NCBI GenBank assembly: GCA_041746635.1
Contig: JBGTGQ010000014.1
Location: 30,004-94,003, forward strand
From: CAMASH01 sp041746635
GTDB lineage: Bacteria > Verrucomicrobiota > Verrucomicrobiia > Chthoniobacterales > Terrimicrobiaceae
Reading direction: 5' to 3'
DNA: 64,000 nucleotides
Below, piece by piece: positions 1 through 9,197 of this stretch (position 1 is the first letter of the stretch; every line of letters starts with the position of its first letter). Position numbers and translations under genes: made by a program. The notes below the pieces were generated by a model, which was given only the letters and a program-made list of their open reading frames with translations, was not told the DNA's origin and searched no databases.

Positions 1-872
1 TCCAAAGCGGGGGCGTAGCCTTTGCCTTTCTTGGTGAGGATGTGGAGGATGACCGGTTCTTCCTGGGTCTTGAGAAACTCGAAGGTCTTGATGAGGAGCG
101 GAAGATCGTGGCCGTCGATGGGGCCGTAGTAGCGGAATCCGAGGTCTTCGAAAATGACGCTGGGGGCGAGGAGATTTTTGACCCCGGCCTCGACCTTGCC
201 GACGAGCTTGCGGGCGGTTTTTCCCCCGACCCATTCGACAAACTGGGCGGCCTTGTCGTGGAGGTGGGTGTAGGAGGGATTGGTGACGATGCGGTTGAGG
301 TATTCGGCCACGGCTCCGACGTTTTTGGCGATGGACCACTCATTGTCGTTTAGGACGACGATAAGTTTTCTGGTGGTGGTGGAGACGTTGTTGAGGGCCT
401 CAAAGCTCACGCCACAGGTGAAGGCGGCGTCGCCCGCGACGCAGACGACGTGTTCCTTGCCGCCCAGCATGTCGCGAGCGGCGGCCATGCCAAGTGCGGC
501 CGAGAGGGCGGTCCCGGCGTGGCCCGCGCCGTAGCAGTCATGCTCGCTTTCGGTGCGGAGCAGAAAGCCGTTGAGACCTTCATACTGGCGGATGGTGGAA
601 AAGCGGTCGGCGCGGCCGGTGAGGAGCTTGTGGACGTAGCCCTGATGGCTGACGTCGAAGACGAATTTGTCCTTCGGGGTGGTGAAGACGCGGTGGAGGG
701 CGATGGTGAGTTCCACCACGCCAAGGTTTGGGCCGAGGTGGCCGCCGGTTTGGGAGAGGACGCGAATGAGTTCCTCCCGGACTTCCCCGGCCAGAACGGG
801 CAGTTTTTTTTCGTCGAGGGCCTTGACATCCGCGGGGGACTGGATGTGCGGAAGCAGAGGTCTAGGATTCAT
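1..872 (-). CDS. dxs: 1-deoxy-D-xylulose-5-phosphate synthase, N-terminal part (cut by window edge)
   Basis: Catalyses the thiamine-diphosphate-dependent condensation of pyruvate and glyceraldehyde 3-phosphate, first step of the MEP isoprenoid pathway, in the cytoplasm. About 290 residues are visible from the ATG at 872. They include GGHLGPNLGVVELTIALH near residue 43, DKFVFDVSHQGYVHKLLTGR, the GAGHAGTALSAALGMA stretch and a cofactor loop GDAAFTCGVSFEALNN (Ala where many homologues have Gly). YGPIDGHD follows near the edge. The gene continues past base 1, so the pyrimidine-binding and C-terminal domains are not seen. The start lies 11 bases inside the 3' end of xseB, so the two genes are translationally coupled. 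The dxs-xseB pairing is common in bacteria and supports both calls. Confidence 0.96.
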   Translation of the reverse strand, partial: MNPRPLLPHIQSPADVKALDEKKLPVLAGEVREELIRVLSQTGGHLGPNLGVVELTIALHRVFTTPKDKFVFDVSHQGYVHKLLTGRADRFSTIRQYEGLNGFLLRTESEHDCYGAGHAGTALSAALGMAAARDMLGGKEHVVCVAGDAAFTCGVSFEALNNVSTTTRKLIVVLNDNEWSIAKNVGAVAEYLNRIVTNPSYTHLHDKAAQFVEWVGGKTARKLVGKVEAGVKNLLAPSVIFEDLGFRYYGPIDGHDLPLLIKTFEFLKTQEEPVILHILTKKGKGYAPAL

Positions 873-1122
873 CGTTGGCGGCGGGAAAATCGCGCAGTCC
901 GGTGGGACCGGAGGCGTCTCGGGTGATGATCTTGATCCTTTGCTCGGCGGCGTCCAGTTTTTCCTGACAGAGGCGGACCAGTTTCACGCCCTCCTCGTAG
1001 CGGGTGATGAGTTTTTCGAGGGGCAGTTCGCCGGATTCCATTTCCTCGACGAGCTTATCCAGACGTTCCATGGCCTGCTCGATGGAGACGGATTCGCCGG
1101 GGATCGTTTTTTTCTCGCTCAC
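862..1122 (-). CDS. xseB: Exodeoxyribonuclease VII small subunit
   Basis: Small subunit of ExoVII, a single-strand-specific nuclease that acts from both ends; it partners XseA, whose gene is not in this window. The product is about 86 residues. The family core is clear: SIEQAMERLDKLVEEMESGE, then LPLEKLITRYEEGVKLVRLC and a final helix with CQEKLDAAEQRIKII. A longer reading to 1257 exists, but its upstream part lies inside the neighbouring glycosyltransferase gene and does not look like XseB. I chose the GTG at 1122, which overlaps the upstream stop codon by four bases and gives the usual family length. The 3' end overlaps dxs. Confidence 0.9.
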   Translation of the reverse strand: MSEKKTIPGESVSIEQAMERLDKLVEEMESGELPLEKLITRYEEGVKLVRLCQEKLDAAEQRIKIITRDASGPTGLRDFPAANDES

Positions 1123-2867
1123 GGCTGCGGGGTTCGCGGCGTGTTCCAGCGATCGCGGTCGGCGTAGATGATGCATTCCCCTTCGATCGGGAGCGTCGTG
1201 AAGGCGGAGAAAGGAAACCCCTTCAACTGCGGCGGCCGGGTGATGAGGAGAGCCCACTCCTTGTAAGCACCTTTATAGATGTCGGCAAAGAGGCGCTGAT
1301 TTCCGGTGATGGGCGTGAGATAGAGACCGCGGATGGGCTGCACGGTCTGCGCGTAGTCGTGAATCTCGTTGAAGATGCTGACGGATTCCGGGAGAAGGAG
1401 CGATTTACGTTGGGCGTACCAAGCCACGGCCCAGGGCATGTCCGAGCAGATGACTTCATCTTCATCGAACCAATCGCCCAAAACCGTGATCAAGGGTGGA
1501 ACATACGGCGGCCACTGGATGCGAATGCTTTGCCCGGTCAACAGCCTCAGGAACATGGGCACGGAACAAAGAAAAAGGAGCACGGAAACGAAAACGACGC
1601 GCAACAGGGGGCTGCCGAGTTCCAAGCGGTTCCAGAGCACGAAGAGAAAGGCGATGCCGTAGCCGACAAACAGCGGAATGAAGAGAACGTGGAGTTGATT
1701 TTCGGAGACCTCGCCCAAGGGCTGGTAGAAACCCATGCCGACAACCGCGCTCACCCACATGAGCAACACGCACCACTTGAAAACAAAGGTTTTCTCACTC
1801 CGAAACGGGTGGAGCAAAGCCAGAAAAAACGCGGCGGCGGCCACATTGATACCCAAATAGCCCGAAATATTCTGGGCTTGCGAGAGGAGGCCAGGGCGGG
1901 CCTTGCCTTTCAGGCTCGTGCCCGATTTTTCCAAGTCAATCTCCATCTTGCGCAAATAGGTGTCTTCCGGCTTGGCGCTGTAAAACGCACCATAGACCGC
2001 CAGCCCAAAGGGATTGCCGCACACTTGGATATTGCGAACCATCCAGGGCGCAACGACCAGAAGATAGGCGGCCAGGGCGGTCAGGGCGACGAGTCCACGG
2101 GGACGAAAGTAGATCACGGCAAAAACCAACCAACCGAGAAAAATCCAGAAAGCCAGCCCGTGGGCGAGGGTCATGAGACCCAAGGCGATGCCGGCCCCGA
2201 TCAACCATGCGATCATGATGCCGGTCTGCTCTTTTTGCAGGGCTTCGATAGCCAGGAGCGTGGTCAGTGAGGCCAGCGAAAACAGAAAGAGCACGAGCAT
2301 TTGCGGCAGACCCGAGAGCGAAAACTGCCAGAACAAATCGGTCAGGAGAACCGCCGCGCAGGCGAATAGCGCCAGCTTGCTGTCGAAAAGCTTGGCGATT
2401 ACGAAATACCACACGCCGACGGAAAGAATGAAGAATAGCATGGCTGTCGCCGCGATCATCCGGTCCCCGATGTAGATGATATCGGTGGCGGCGGACATCT
2501 TCCACTGGCCTTTGATCAAGCGCAGGGCAAAAGAATTAACCCAGGGACTGAGTGGCGACTGATAAAAGTCCGGGAAGTGGCTCAGGTCGACATTGGTGGC
2601 GTCGGGTCCGGATTGTTTCTGGACGATCCTCAGGCTGACCGGACGAATATAATCGGTGGTAAAACCCCGTCCGGCGGCCAGATTCCGGGCGATCTGGGCC
2701 TGATCCATGGCATTGGCATTGTTCAGCCCGCGGAACTGCACAAAAAGATAGAGCAGCGAAAGCGCGATGATGAGCACGGCGAGAATGCCCACCTTGATCA
2801 TAAGGGCAAACCGGCCCTGATCGAGAGAGTGAACTGCAGATTGGACTTGGAGGTCGCCTGAAGCCAT
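1119..2867 (-). CDS. Polytopic membrane glycosyltransferase, ArnT/PMT (GT39/GT83) type
   Basis: A 582-residue integral membrane protein with many hydrophobic segments; the first helix is near residues 22-45 (around LMIKVGILAVLIIALSLLYL). The first periplasmic loop carries NANAMDQAQIARNLAAGRGF, which resembles the acidic-residue loop of lipid-linked sugar transferases of the dolichyl-phosphate-mannose mannosyltransferase/ArnT superfamily. Members move a sugar from a polyprenyl-phosphate donor onto lipid or protein outside the inner membrane. The acceptor cannot be told here. A soluble C-terminal segment follows about residue 440. The gene starts nine bases after the sigma-54 regulator and overlaps xseB by four bases, so it sits inside a cotranscribed string. 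The superfamily call is fairly safe; specificity is unknown. Confidence 0.75.
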   Translation of the reverse strand: MASGDLQVQSAVHSLDQGRFALMIKVGILAVLIIALSLLYLFVQFRGLNNANAMDQAQIARNLAAGRGFTTDYIRPVSLRIVQKQSGPDATNVDLSHFPDFYQSPLSPWVNSFALRLIKGQWKMSAATDIIYIGDRMIAATAMLFFILSVGVWYFVIAKLFDSKLALFACAAVLLTDLFWQFSLSGLPQMLVLFLFSLASLTTLLAIEALQKEQTGIMIAWLIGAGIALGLMTLAHGLAFWIFLGWLVFAVIYFRPRGLVALTALAAYLLVVAPWMVRNIQVCGNPFGLAVYGAFYSAKPEDTYLRKMEIDLEKSGTSLKGKARPGLLSQAQNISGYLGINVAAAAFFLALLHPFRSEKTFVFKWCVLLMWVSAVVGMGFYQPLGEVSENQLHVLFIPLFVGYGIAFLFVLWNRLELGSPLLRVVFVSVLLFLCSVPMFLRLLTGQSIRIQWPPYVPPLITVLGDWFDEDEVICSDMPWAVAWYAQRKSLLLPESVSIFNEIHDYAQTVQPIRGLYLTPITGNQRLFADIYKGAYKEWALLITRPPQLKGFPFSAFTTLPIEGECIIYADRDRWNTPRTPQP

Positions 2868-2876
2868 GAGCGCTGA

Positions 2877-4259
2877 TTAGTAAATTGGTGGGTTTTTCGA
2901 GATGTTTAATTCCTTGAGGCGCCGGTGCAGGGTGCGCCGACTGATGCCGAGACGCTCGGCCGCCAGGGTTCTATTTCCGCTGCTTTCCTCAAGAGCGCGG
3001 AAAATAAGGGTTCGCTCCGTTTGGTGCAAATTTAATCCGCCGAAGGGTTGAAGCGGGGTATTGGTTCCGGGGGAAAGCCCGCCCGATTGCCGGACACTGG
3101 CCGGCAGGTCCCGCCCTCCGATTTTTGCCGTGCTGCACATCACGACGGCATGTTCGACGGCGGCGCGAAGTTCGCGCACGTTGCCCGGCCAGTTGTAATC
3201 CAGGATGCAGGCCATCGCTTCAGGGGCGAATTCGCGCGGGGGTTTGTTGTTTTCCCTGGAGGATTCCTTGAGGAAGGCCTGCACCAACAGGGGCAGATCT
3301 TCTTTGCGGGCGCGAAGGGGAGGCATGGTCACCTGCACGACATTGAGACGGAAATAGAGGTCGTCGCGAAATTTTCCCTCCGCCACGAGCGCGGCGAGAT
3401 CCTTGTTGGAGGCGGCGACGAGGCGAACGTCGGTTTGCAGGGTTTGGTTGCCGCCCACCCGTTCGAAGGTGTGTTCGCCCAGAACGCGGAGGATTTTGAC
3501 TTGGGTGTTTTCGTCAATTTCCCCGATTTCGTCGAGGAAAAGCGTGCCTCCCGCCGCCTGCTCGAATCGCCCGGCCCGCCGCTCGAAGGCTCCGGTGAAG
3601 GCCCCTCGTTCGTGGCCGAACAGTTCGCTTTCCAGCAGTTGCGCGGAGAAGGCCTTGCAGTGCACGGCAATGAATTTTTTGGCCGAGCGGGTGCTGAGAT
3701 TGTGGATGGCGCGGGCGGCCAGTTCCTTGCCGGTACCGGTTTCGCCCTGGATGAGAACGGTGGCCCGCGAGGGCGCGACCTGCCGGATCGTGTCGAAGAC
3801 TTCCACCATGGCTGACGATTGTCCGATCAGGCTTTCGAGACCGTTACGCTGGCTGGCCTGTTTGCGCAGTTCTTCATTTTCGCGGCGGGTTTCGCGATCG
3901 CGCAGGGCGCGTTGGATGAGAATTTCCAGCCGGTCGATATTCACCGGCTTGGTCACAAAATCATACGCCCCCCGCTTCATGGCCTCGACTGCGGTATCGA
4001 CCGAGCCGTAGGCGGTCATCATGATACAGATCGGAGGCTTGGCGAGCTTGAGCGCCTTTTCAATCAGCTCCATTCCGTCCTCGGCCCCCAAACGCAAATC
4101 CGTGATCATTACGTCCGGCGGGTCTGCCTCCATGGTGGCCAGGGCGCCGTCACTGTCCCCCGCCACATAGATCTCGTAGTGATCCTCCAGGGCATCCCGC
4201 AATCCATCGCGGGTGTTTTTCTCGTCATCGACGATGAGAAGGGTTTTGTTAAGTGCCAT
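2877..4259 (-). CDS. Sigma-54-dependent response regulator, NtrC/AtoC family
   Basis: A 460-residue transcription activator with three domains. The receiver domain (1-120) has an intact phosphorylation site: D11/D12, phospho-acceptor D54 in MITDLRL, T82 in MMTAYGS and K104 in FVTKP. The AAA+ domain (about 140-370) has Walker A GETGTGKEL, the sigma-54 contact loop GAFTGAFE and Walker B TLFLDEIGEID. A Fis-type helix-turn-helix lies at the C-terminus (GNRTLAAERLGISRRTLHRR). When phosphorylated it should remodel RNA polymerase-sigma54 at distant enhancer sites. No histidine kinase lies next to it. It sits between recG (61 bases upstream) and a glycosyltransferase (9 bases downstream), so its target is not evident from context. 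Confidence 0.93.
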   Translation of the reverse strand: MALNKTLLIVDDEKNTRDGLRDALEDHYEIYVAGDSDGALATMEADPPDVMITDLRLGAEDGMELIEKALKLAKPPICIMMTAYGSVDTAVEAMKRGAYDFVTKPVNIDRLEILIQRALRDRETRRENEELRKQASQRNGLESLIGQSSAMVEVFDTIRQVAPSRATVLIQGETGTGKELAARAIHNLSTRSAKKFIAVHCKAFSAQLLESELFGHERGAFTGAFERRAGRFEQAAGGTLFLDEIGEIDENTQVKILRVLGEHTFERVGGNQTLQTDVRLVAASNKDLAALVAEGKFRDDLYFRLNVVQVTMPPLRARKEDLPLLVQAFLKESSRENNKPPREFAPEAMACILDYNWPGNVRELRAAVEHAVVMCSTAKIGGRDLPASVRQSGGLSPGTNTPLQPFGGLNLHQTERTLIFRALEESSGNRTLAAERLGISRRTLHRRLKELNISKNPPIY

Positions 4260-4320
4260 TTTGACGCAACGAAAGTCGTCTGTGGGGCAAATGCAAGCAA
4301 ACTTTCCCGCAGCGGGTCAA

Positions 4321-6390
4321 TCAGCCGGCCGAGGCGGCGAGTTTGGCCTTGGAATCGTTCAGGAAAATCTTTAGCCGCGCATTTTCCGGATTTTTCAAAG
4401 CGGGATCTTCCTCAAAAAACCGTGCGGCCAGAGCCGTCATCTCGCACATAATCTCCGCGTCGCGGATGAGATCGCCCAGGCGGAGTGGAGGCAGACCGGT
4501 CTGCGCCGTGCCGATCAAATCACCCGGTCCGCGCAGGCGCAGGTCGGCCTCGGCGATTTCAAAACCATCGGAAGTCGCTTCGAGTACTTGGAGTTTCTCC
4601 CGCGAAGAGTCCTCCGCCGAGGGGTTGTGCAGCAAAATGCAGAAGGACTTGTGCGCGCCGCGGCCGATGCGTCCGCGAAGTTGATGGAGCTGGGCCAGCC
4701 CGAAACGCTCGGCGTTTTCCACCACCATGATGTTGGCGTTGGGAACATCCACGCCGACTTCAATGACGGTGGTGGCAACGAGCGCGGCCAATTCCCCGGC
4801 GCGAAAACGCGCCATGACTTGCTCTTTTTCTTTCGGAGCCAGCCGTCCGTGAATGAGGCCGACGGAATGCGGGGCCAGCAGCGGCTTCCATTTCTCAAAT
4901 TCCGTCATGGCGGATTTCGCGCTGAGTTTTTCCGACTCCTCGACGAGCGGATAGACGACATAGGCTTGGCGGCCTTTCTCGATTTGTTTGCGCAGGAAAT
5001 CCACCACTTCCGGCAGCTTCTCCGTGGCGCGAACCGCGGTCTGGACGCCGCCGCGTTCGGCCGGTTTTTCGCGCAGAAACGACGTGTCGAGATCGCCGTA
5101 AAGCGTTTGCGTGATCGTGCGGGGAATGGGGGTGGCCGTCATCACGAGGACGTCTGGAGCGGCGCCGCGGTCGATCAGCCGGGCGCGTTGCAGCACGCCG
5201 AATTTATGCTGCTCGTCGATCACCACCAGCCCAAGGCGGGTGAACTCGCTGGAATCGTAGAGCAAAGCGTGGGTGCCGACGATGATTTGGGGGGCACTTG
5301 CCTTTGGCTCTTCCGGCGTCCCGCCGGAAGAATCAAATGGAGCGCTTCTCTCACTGCGAGCGGCCGTTCGCAATGCCACAGGAACGCCCAATGGTTCGAG
5401 CAGCCGCTTGAAATTCAGATAGTGCTGTTCGGCCAGAATCTGGGTCGGAGCCATAAGGGCGGACTGCCAGCCCGATTCCGCGGTGAGCAACATGGCGGCC
5501 AGCGCGACCAGGGTTTTTCCTGATCCGACGTCGCCCTGTAAAAGTCGGTTCATGCAGCGCGTCGCGGCCAGATCGCGGCGGATCTCGGCAATGACCTCGC
5601 GTTGCGAATTCGTGAGGGTGAATGGGAGGGATTGCAGCAACCGGTCGAGGAGCGTACCCGGCGCGTTCTTCGATGTGCCACACAGTTGCCGCCACTCCGC
5701 CCGGCGGCACTGGATGAGGACCTGAATGGAAAAAAATTCCTCCCGCACGAGTTCCGTCCGGGCTTGTTCGATCTCCTCAAAGCTGTCGGGGAAATGAAAG
5801 GCGCGGAGCGTTTCAGCCTTCGCCGGCAACAAGGTGGGCATGAGGGAAAGATTCGTTTCCCCCAAGGCGCGATCGATCAGACCACGCAGCAAGCGGGGTG
5901 TCACACCGTCGCCGGCCGGATGAACCGGCACGATGCGGTTCATGTGGATGGACGTTTCGTCCTCCTCAATGACCTCAAACTCCGGGTGATCCATCACGAT
6001 CTGACTTCCGCGTTTTTTGGGACGCCCGAAAACCACCAGGTGATCACCGGTCGCGATCATTTTCTGGATGTAGGGCATGTTAAACCACCGGCAAGTCACC
6101 GGCTGGCCGAGCACGCCGGCGCTTTCGTCCTCGAGCACCACCTCGACCATGCGTTTCCATCCGCCCATGCGCTTGACCGCGGTCTTGGCCACCACGCCGA
6201 AAAGGCAGACCGGACGCTCCATTTCGTCATCGGGGAACCGGTCGAATCGCCGCCGGTCTTCGTGACGGCGCGGGTAATGCCGCACCAGATCGCCCAACGT
6301 GGAAAGGCCCAGCCGGCTCAGGGCGGTGAGCCGGTTGCGCGGCACCCAGTCGAGATCGGCCAGGGCGGTGGCGGGCGGAAACTTGGTCAC
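4321..6390 (-). CDS. recG: ATP-dependent DNA helicase RecG
   Basis: Branch-migrating helicase that reverses stalled forks and processes Holliday junctions. At 689 residues it has family length. An N-terminal wedge/OB region is followed by Walker A LLQGDVGSGKTLVALA, the DEQHKFGVLQR DExH box, TATPIPRT, VVATTVIEVGVDVPNA and the C-terminal RLRGPGDLIGTAQTG signature. The start at 6390 overlaps the recJ stop by four bases, so the two repair genes are coupled. Oddity: between the helicase motifs, just before IIVGTHALLY, there is an extra stretch SERSAPFDSSGGTPEEPKAS. Its DNA (about 5308-5332) is a perfect hairpin of intergenic-repeat type and appears to be an in-frame insertion. Confidence 0.96.
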   Translation of the reverse strand: MTKFPPATALADLDWVPRNRLTALSRLGLSTLGDLVRHYPRRHEDRRRFDRFPDDEMERPVCLFGVVAKTAVKRMGGWKRMVEVVLEDESAGVLGQPVTCRWFNMPYIQKMIATGDHLVVFGRPKKRGSQIVMDHPEFEVIEEDETSIHMNRIVPVHPAGDGVTPRLLRGLIDRALGETNLSLMPTLLPAKAETLRAFHFPDSFEEIEQARTELVREEFFSIQVLIQCRRAEWRQLCGTSKNAPGTLLDRLLQSLPFTLTNSQREVIAEIRRDLAATRCMNRLLQGDVGSGKTLVALAAMLLTAESGWQSALMAPTQILAEQHYLNFKRLLEPLGVPVALRTAARSERSAPFDSSGGTPEEPKASAPQIIVGTHALLYDSSEFTRLGLVVIDEQHKFGVLQRARLIDRGAAPDVLVMTATPIPRTITQTLYGDLDTSFLREKPAERGGVQTAVRATEKLPEVVDFLRKQIEKGRQAYVVYPLVEESEKLSAKSAMTEFEKWKPLLAPHSVGLIHGRLAPKEKEQVMARFRAGELAALVATTVIEVGVDVPNANIMVVENAERFGLAQLHQLRGRIGRGAHKSFCILLHNPSAEDSSREKLQVLEATSDGFEIAEADLRLRGPGDLIGTAQTGLPPLRLGDLIRDAEIMCEMTALAARFFEEDPALKNPENARLKIFLNDSKAKLAASAG
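5308..5332. repeat. Hairpin repeat embedded in frame in recG
   Basis: The bases CTTCCGGCGTCCCGCCGGAAG form arms CTTCCGGCG/CGCCGGAAG around a three-base centre. The GGCGTCCCGCC core recurs in intergenic spacers near 13649 and 22235. Here it is translated as part of a poorly conserved RecG insertion. Confidence 0.7.
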
Positions 6391-8087
6391 GCGGCGGAAC
6401 GGATGGCGACGACTTGCATTTGCGCGTCCACCCGGCCGTTGAATTCATTGCGTTCAACCGTAAAAGCCACATCCCACGGCGGGCGGGGCAATTCGTTTTC
6501 CGCGCCGCTGAAAAAAATCGCCGCCACGCGCCGGCGTCCGGCTTGAAAATCAAAACGCAGGTGTTTTTCTTTCAGTACCCTGGGCGTTTCCGACGGAGAA
6601 ATGCCACGCGCGGCGAAAACCGGTTGCGGATTGGCCATCCCGTAAGGCTCGAGCAGTTCCTGGGTTTCCAAGAGGGAGAGGGAAATATCCGCCAGGGGCA
6701 TTTCCGCATCGAGACGAAGCTTCGGGGTCAGGATATCCTCGTTGACGCGGGCGCGGGCGGCGGCCTCGAAAGAGGTGCGGAAATTTTCGAAACAGTCTTC
6801 CTGCACCGTCACACCGGCGGCCATCTCATGTCCGCCGAATTTTTCCAAATGTTCGGCGCAGAGGCCGAGCGTTTCGACCAGGGAAAAGCCCTCGATGCTG
6901 CGGCCGCTGCCCTTGCCCCGCCCGTCGCCGTCGAAACCGATGAGCAAAGTGGGACGATGATGCCGCCGCATAATGCGGGCGGCAACAATGCCAAGCACGC
7001 CATGATGCCAGTCGCGCTGTCCGGCCACGATGCTGGCATCGCGCGACGCATCGAAGTTTTTCTCCACCCAGCTGGCAACTTCCTGGCTGAGGTGGCGTTC
7101 GACATTTTGCCGCTCGCGGTTTTGCCGGTCGAGGCTGTCGGCCAGTCGCGCCGCCTCTACCGCATCATCGCTCAACAAGAGACTGAGCGATTCGCGGGCC
7201 GTGCCGAGGCGCCCGGAGGCGTTGATACGCGGCCCCAGACGGAACCCCACATCGCTGCCGTGCAGGGGTGGCTTCACACCGGAAACCGTCATCAGGGCGC
7301 GCAGACCCGGCCAGCGGCTGGCGGCCATTTGATGGAGTCCGCGCTGGACGAGCACCCGGTTCTCTCCGACCAACGGCACGAGATCGGCCACGGTGGCAAG
7401 GGCGACGAGGTCGAGGTAATCCTTGAGGTCGAGACCCGTGTCGGGGGCCTGTTTGAGCAGCGCATGGGCGAGCTTGAAAACCACCCCCGCACTGCAAAGG
7501 TAATGGAAATCCGCGCCCAGCTTCGGATTAACCAAGGCGATGCAATCGGGTCGGATGTTGGAAGGTTCGTGGTGGTCCAGAATGATCACGTCCGCGCCGC
7601 GACGGCGGATTTCCGCGACCTCGGCGGCGGAGTTCGTGCCGCAATCCACCGCGATGAGCAGTTCGGGTACCTGTTCCTCGAAGCATCGTTCCACCCCCGC
7701 CGTGCTCAGCCCGTAGCCTTCGTCCACCCGATGGGGGAGAAAACATTCCACCCGTCCTCCCAGGGCGTGCAAGATGCGCTTGAGCAAAGTCAGCGAAGCG
7801 ACCCCATCCACATCGTAGTCGCCGTAGAGGACGATCCGCTGACCGCGTTTGAGCGCCTCGTGGACCCGCCCGGCGGCGGCAGCCATGTTCGGCAGCAGGA
7901 AGGGATCGCTGAGATTGCGGAGTTTGGGCTGGAGAAAATCAGCGGCAGCTCCGGCATCAGCGAAGCCATTTCGGGCCAGCACATTCGCCAGAAAATCCGG
8001 CACGCCGAGTGAGCACCCCAAGCTCCTCGCGGCCGCATCGCGTTCCGGCGTGGGAAAAATCCATCTTCGCTGCATGGCGGGCAGCAT
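6387..8087 (-). CDS. recJ: Single-stranded-DNA-specific 5'-3' exonuclease RecJ
   Basis: RecJ degrades single-stranded DNA 5' to 3' in RecF-pathway recombination and mismatch repair. The product is 566 residues, close to the 577 of E. coli. The DHH phosphoesterase motifs are present: VLYGDYDVDGVASLTLLKRI near residue 85, IAVDCGTNSAAE, then VIILDHHEPSN. The DHHA1 domain has GPRINASGRLGTA and the GGHEMAAGVTV motif, and a C-terminal OB-like region follows. Metal-binding Asp and His residues look intact. It appears to be the first gene of a minus-strand string (recJ, recG, response regulator, glycosyltransferase, xseB, dxs) with short gaps or overlaps. A 187-base spacer before the divergent PHP gene probably holds its promoter. 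Confidence 0.95.
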   Translation of the reverse strand: MLPAMQRRWIFPTPERDAAARSLGCSLGVPDFLANVLARNGFADAGAAADFLQPKLRNLSDPFLLPNMAAAAGRVHEALKRGQRIVLYGDYDVDGVASLTLLKRILHALGGRVECFLPHRVDEGYGLSTAGVERCFEEQVPELLIAVDCGTNSAAEVAEIRRRGADVIILDHHEPSNIRPDCIALVNPKLGADFHYLCSAGVVFKLAHALLKQAPDTGLDLKDYLDLVALATVADLVPLVGENRVLVQRGLHQMAASRWPGLRALMTVSGVKPPLHGSDVGFRLGPRINASGRLGTARESLSLLLSDDAVEAARLADSLDRQNRERQNVERHLSQEVASWVEKNFDASRDASIVAGQRDWHHGVLGIVAARIMRRHHRPTLLIGFDGDGRGKGSGRSIEGFSLVETLGLCAEHLEKFGGHEMAAGVTVQEDCFENFRTSFEAAARARVNEDILTPKLRLDAEMPLADISLSLLETQELLEPYGMANPQPVFAARGISPSETPRVLKEKHLRFDFQAGRRRVAAIFFSGAENELPRPPWDVAFTVERNEFNGRVDAQMQVVAIRSAA

Positions 8088-8274
8088 AGGAAATTACGTC
8101 CCGCACGCAATGATTTGGGGAGCACACATTGAAATGTCGCAAAAGGAAAGGGAGGGGCACGGTGGAGTTGCATACTGGAACCAATCTCGGAAGGTCTGGC
8201 CGCCGAAGGCGCCGGATCCGGGGGAAAATTATTCTCTGGATTCCGCCGCCATTCGGTGAAAGTTCCCGTCTCCG

Positions 8275-9093
8275 ATGTCCGCACCCGTTCTCTACGAAAC
8301 TCACTGCCACACCCCGCTCTGCAAGCATGCCATGGGCGAACCCGGGGAATACGCCGCCGCGGCGGAGCAGCGGGGGCTGAAGGGCCTCATCGTCACCTGC
8401 CACTGTCCTTTGCCCGACGGTTTTTCCGCCGATGTGCGCATGTCGCCCGGGCAGTTTGAGACCTATGTGGAGCTGGTGGACGGCGCCCGCGCGGCCTGGG
8501 AGGGCCGGGTGGATGTGCGCCTCGGCTTGGAGAGCGATTATTATCCCGGAGTCGAACCGTGGCTGGAGAAACTCCATGCCCGCGTCCCGCTGCATCATGT
8601 CCTGGGTTCGGTCCATTATCATGTCGCGGACTACCGGCGGATCTACCACACGGGCGATGATTTCGCCTATCAGCAAGTTTACTACGACCACCTCGCCGGT
8701 GCGGCCGAGAGCGGGCTTTATGACACCCTGGCCCATCCGGATCTAATCAAGAACGACGCCCCGGACGAGTGGGTGTTTGCGCGCATCAAGCCCTTCATCG
8801 AACGCGCCCTCGACCGCATCGCCGCCACCGGCGTGGCCATGGAACTCAACACCAGCGGCCTGAATAAATCCGTGCCGGAAATGAACCCTGGCCCGGCCCA
8901 GCTCCGGTTGATGCGGGAGCGAAACATTCCCGTCGTGATCGGGGCGGATGCCCATCGCCCCAGCCGCGTGGGGGATCGTTTTGCCGAGGCGCTGCGCATG
9001 TTGCAGGAAGCCGGCTACGCGGAGGTCAGTCTTTTTCTGGACCGCAAACGCCAGGATATTCCTCTCGAATCGGCGCTGGCCTCGCTGAGATAA
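8275..9093 (+). CDS. PHP-domain phosphatase, histidinol-phosphatase (HisK) type
   Basis: A 272-residue PHP-fold metal-dependent phosphoesterase. Metal-ligand motifs run in family order: YETHCHTPLCKHA at the N-terminus, VTCHC, GLESDYYPG, GSVHYHV, DTLAHPDLIK, AMELNTSGL and VIGADAHRPSRVG near the C-terminus. This arrangement matches the monofunctional histidinol-phosphatases of the HisK type, which convert histidinol phosphate to histidinol; related members act on other phosphates. No other his gene is nearby, so the substrate is an inference. It diverges from recJ and is followed by the family-B polymerase gene about 100 bases later. The ATG at 8275 gives a compact N-terminus ending directly in the first metal motif. 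Confidence 0.82.
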   Translation: MSAPVLYETHCHTPLCKHAMGEPGEYAAAAEQRGLKGLIVTCHCPLPDGFSADVRMSPGQFETYVELVDGARAAWEGRVDVRLGLESDYYPGVEPWLEKLHARVPLHHVLGSVHYHVADYRRIYHTGDDFAYQQVYYDHLAGAAESGLYDTLAHPDLIKNDAPDEWVFARIKPFIERALDRIAATGVAMELNTSGLNKSVPEMNPGPAQLRLMRERNIPVVIGADAHRPSRVGDRFAEALRMLQEAGYAEVSLFLDRKRQDIPLESALASLR

Positions 9094-9197
9094 GGCGGGA
9101 TTCCTTCCGGGAAAACGCTGCCCAAGGCTACCGGCGGTTGGCACAACCGCCTCGACAACTTATTGGCTTTATTCAACATTTCCCTAACTTTTCCGGA

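Noticed and set aside
1359..2270. Long open frame on the plus strand opposite the membrane glycosyltransferase gene
   Set aside because: It is the mirror of a real coding region: charged low-information sequence with no family motif.
6414..8012. 532-residue plus-strand open frame opposite recJ
   Set aside because: recJ motifs are complete on the minus strand and the plus frame has no recognisable family.
9138..9197. TTG start extending the DNA polymerase by 20 residues
   Set aside because: The added residues show no polymerase similarity by eye and the region is AT-richer; the GTG at 9198 gives a cleaner N-terminus, though this remains open.
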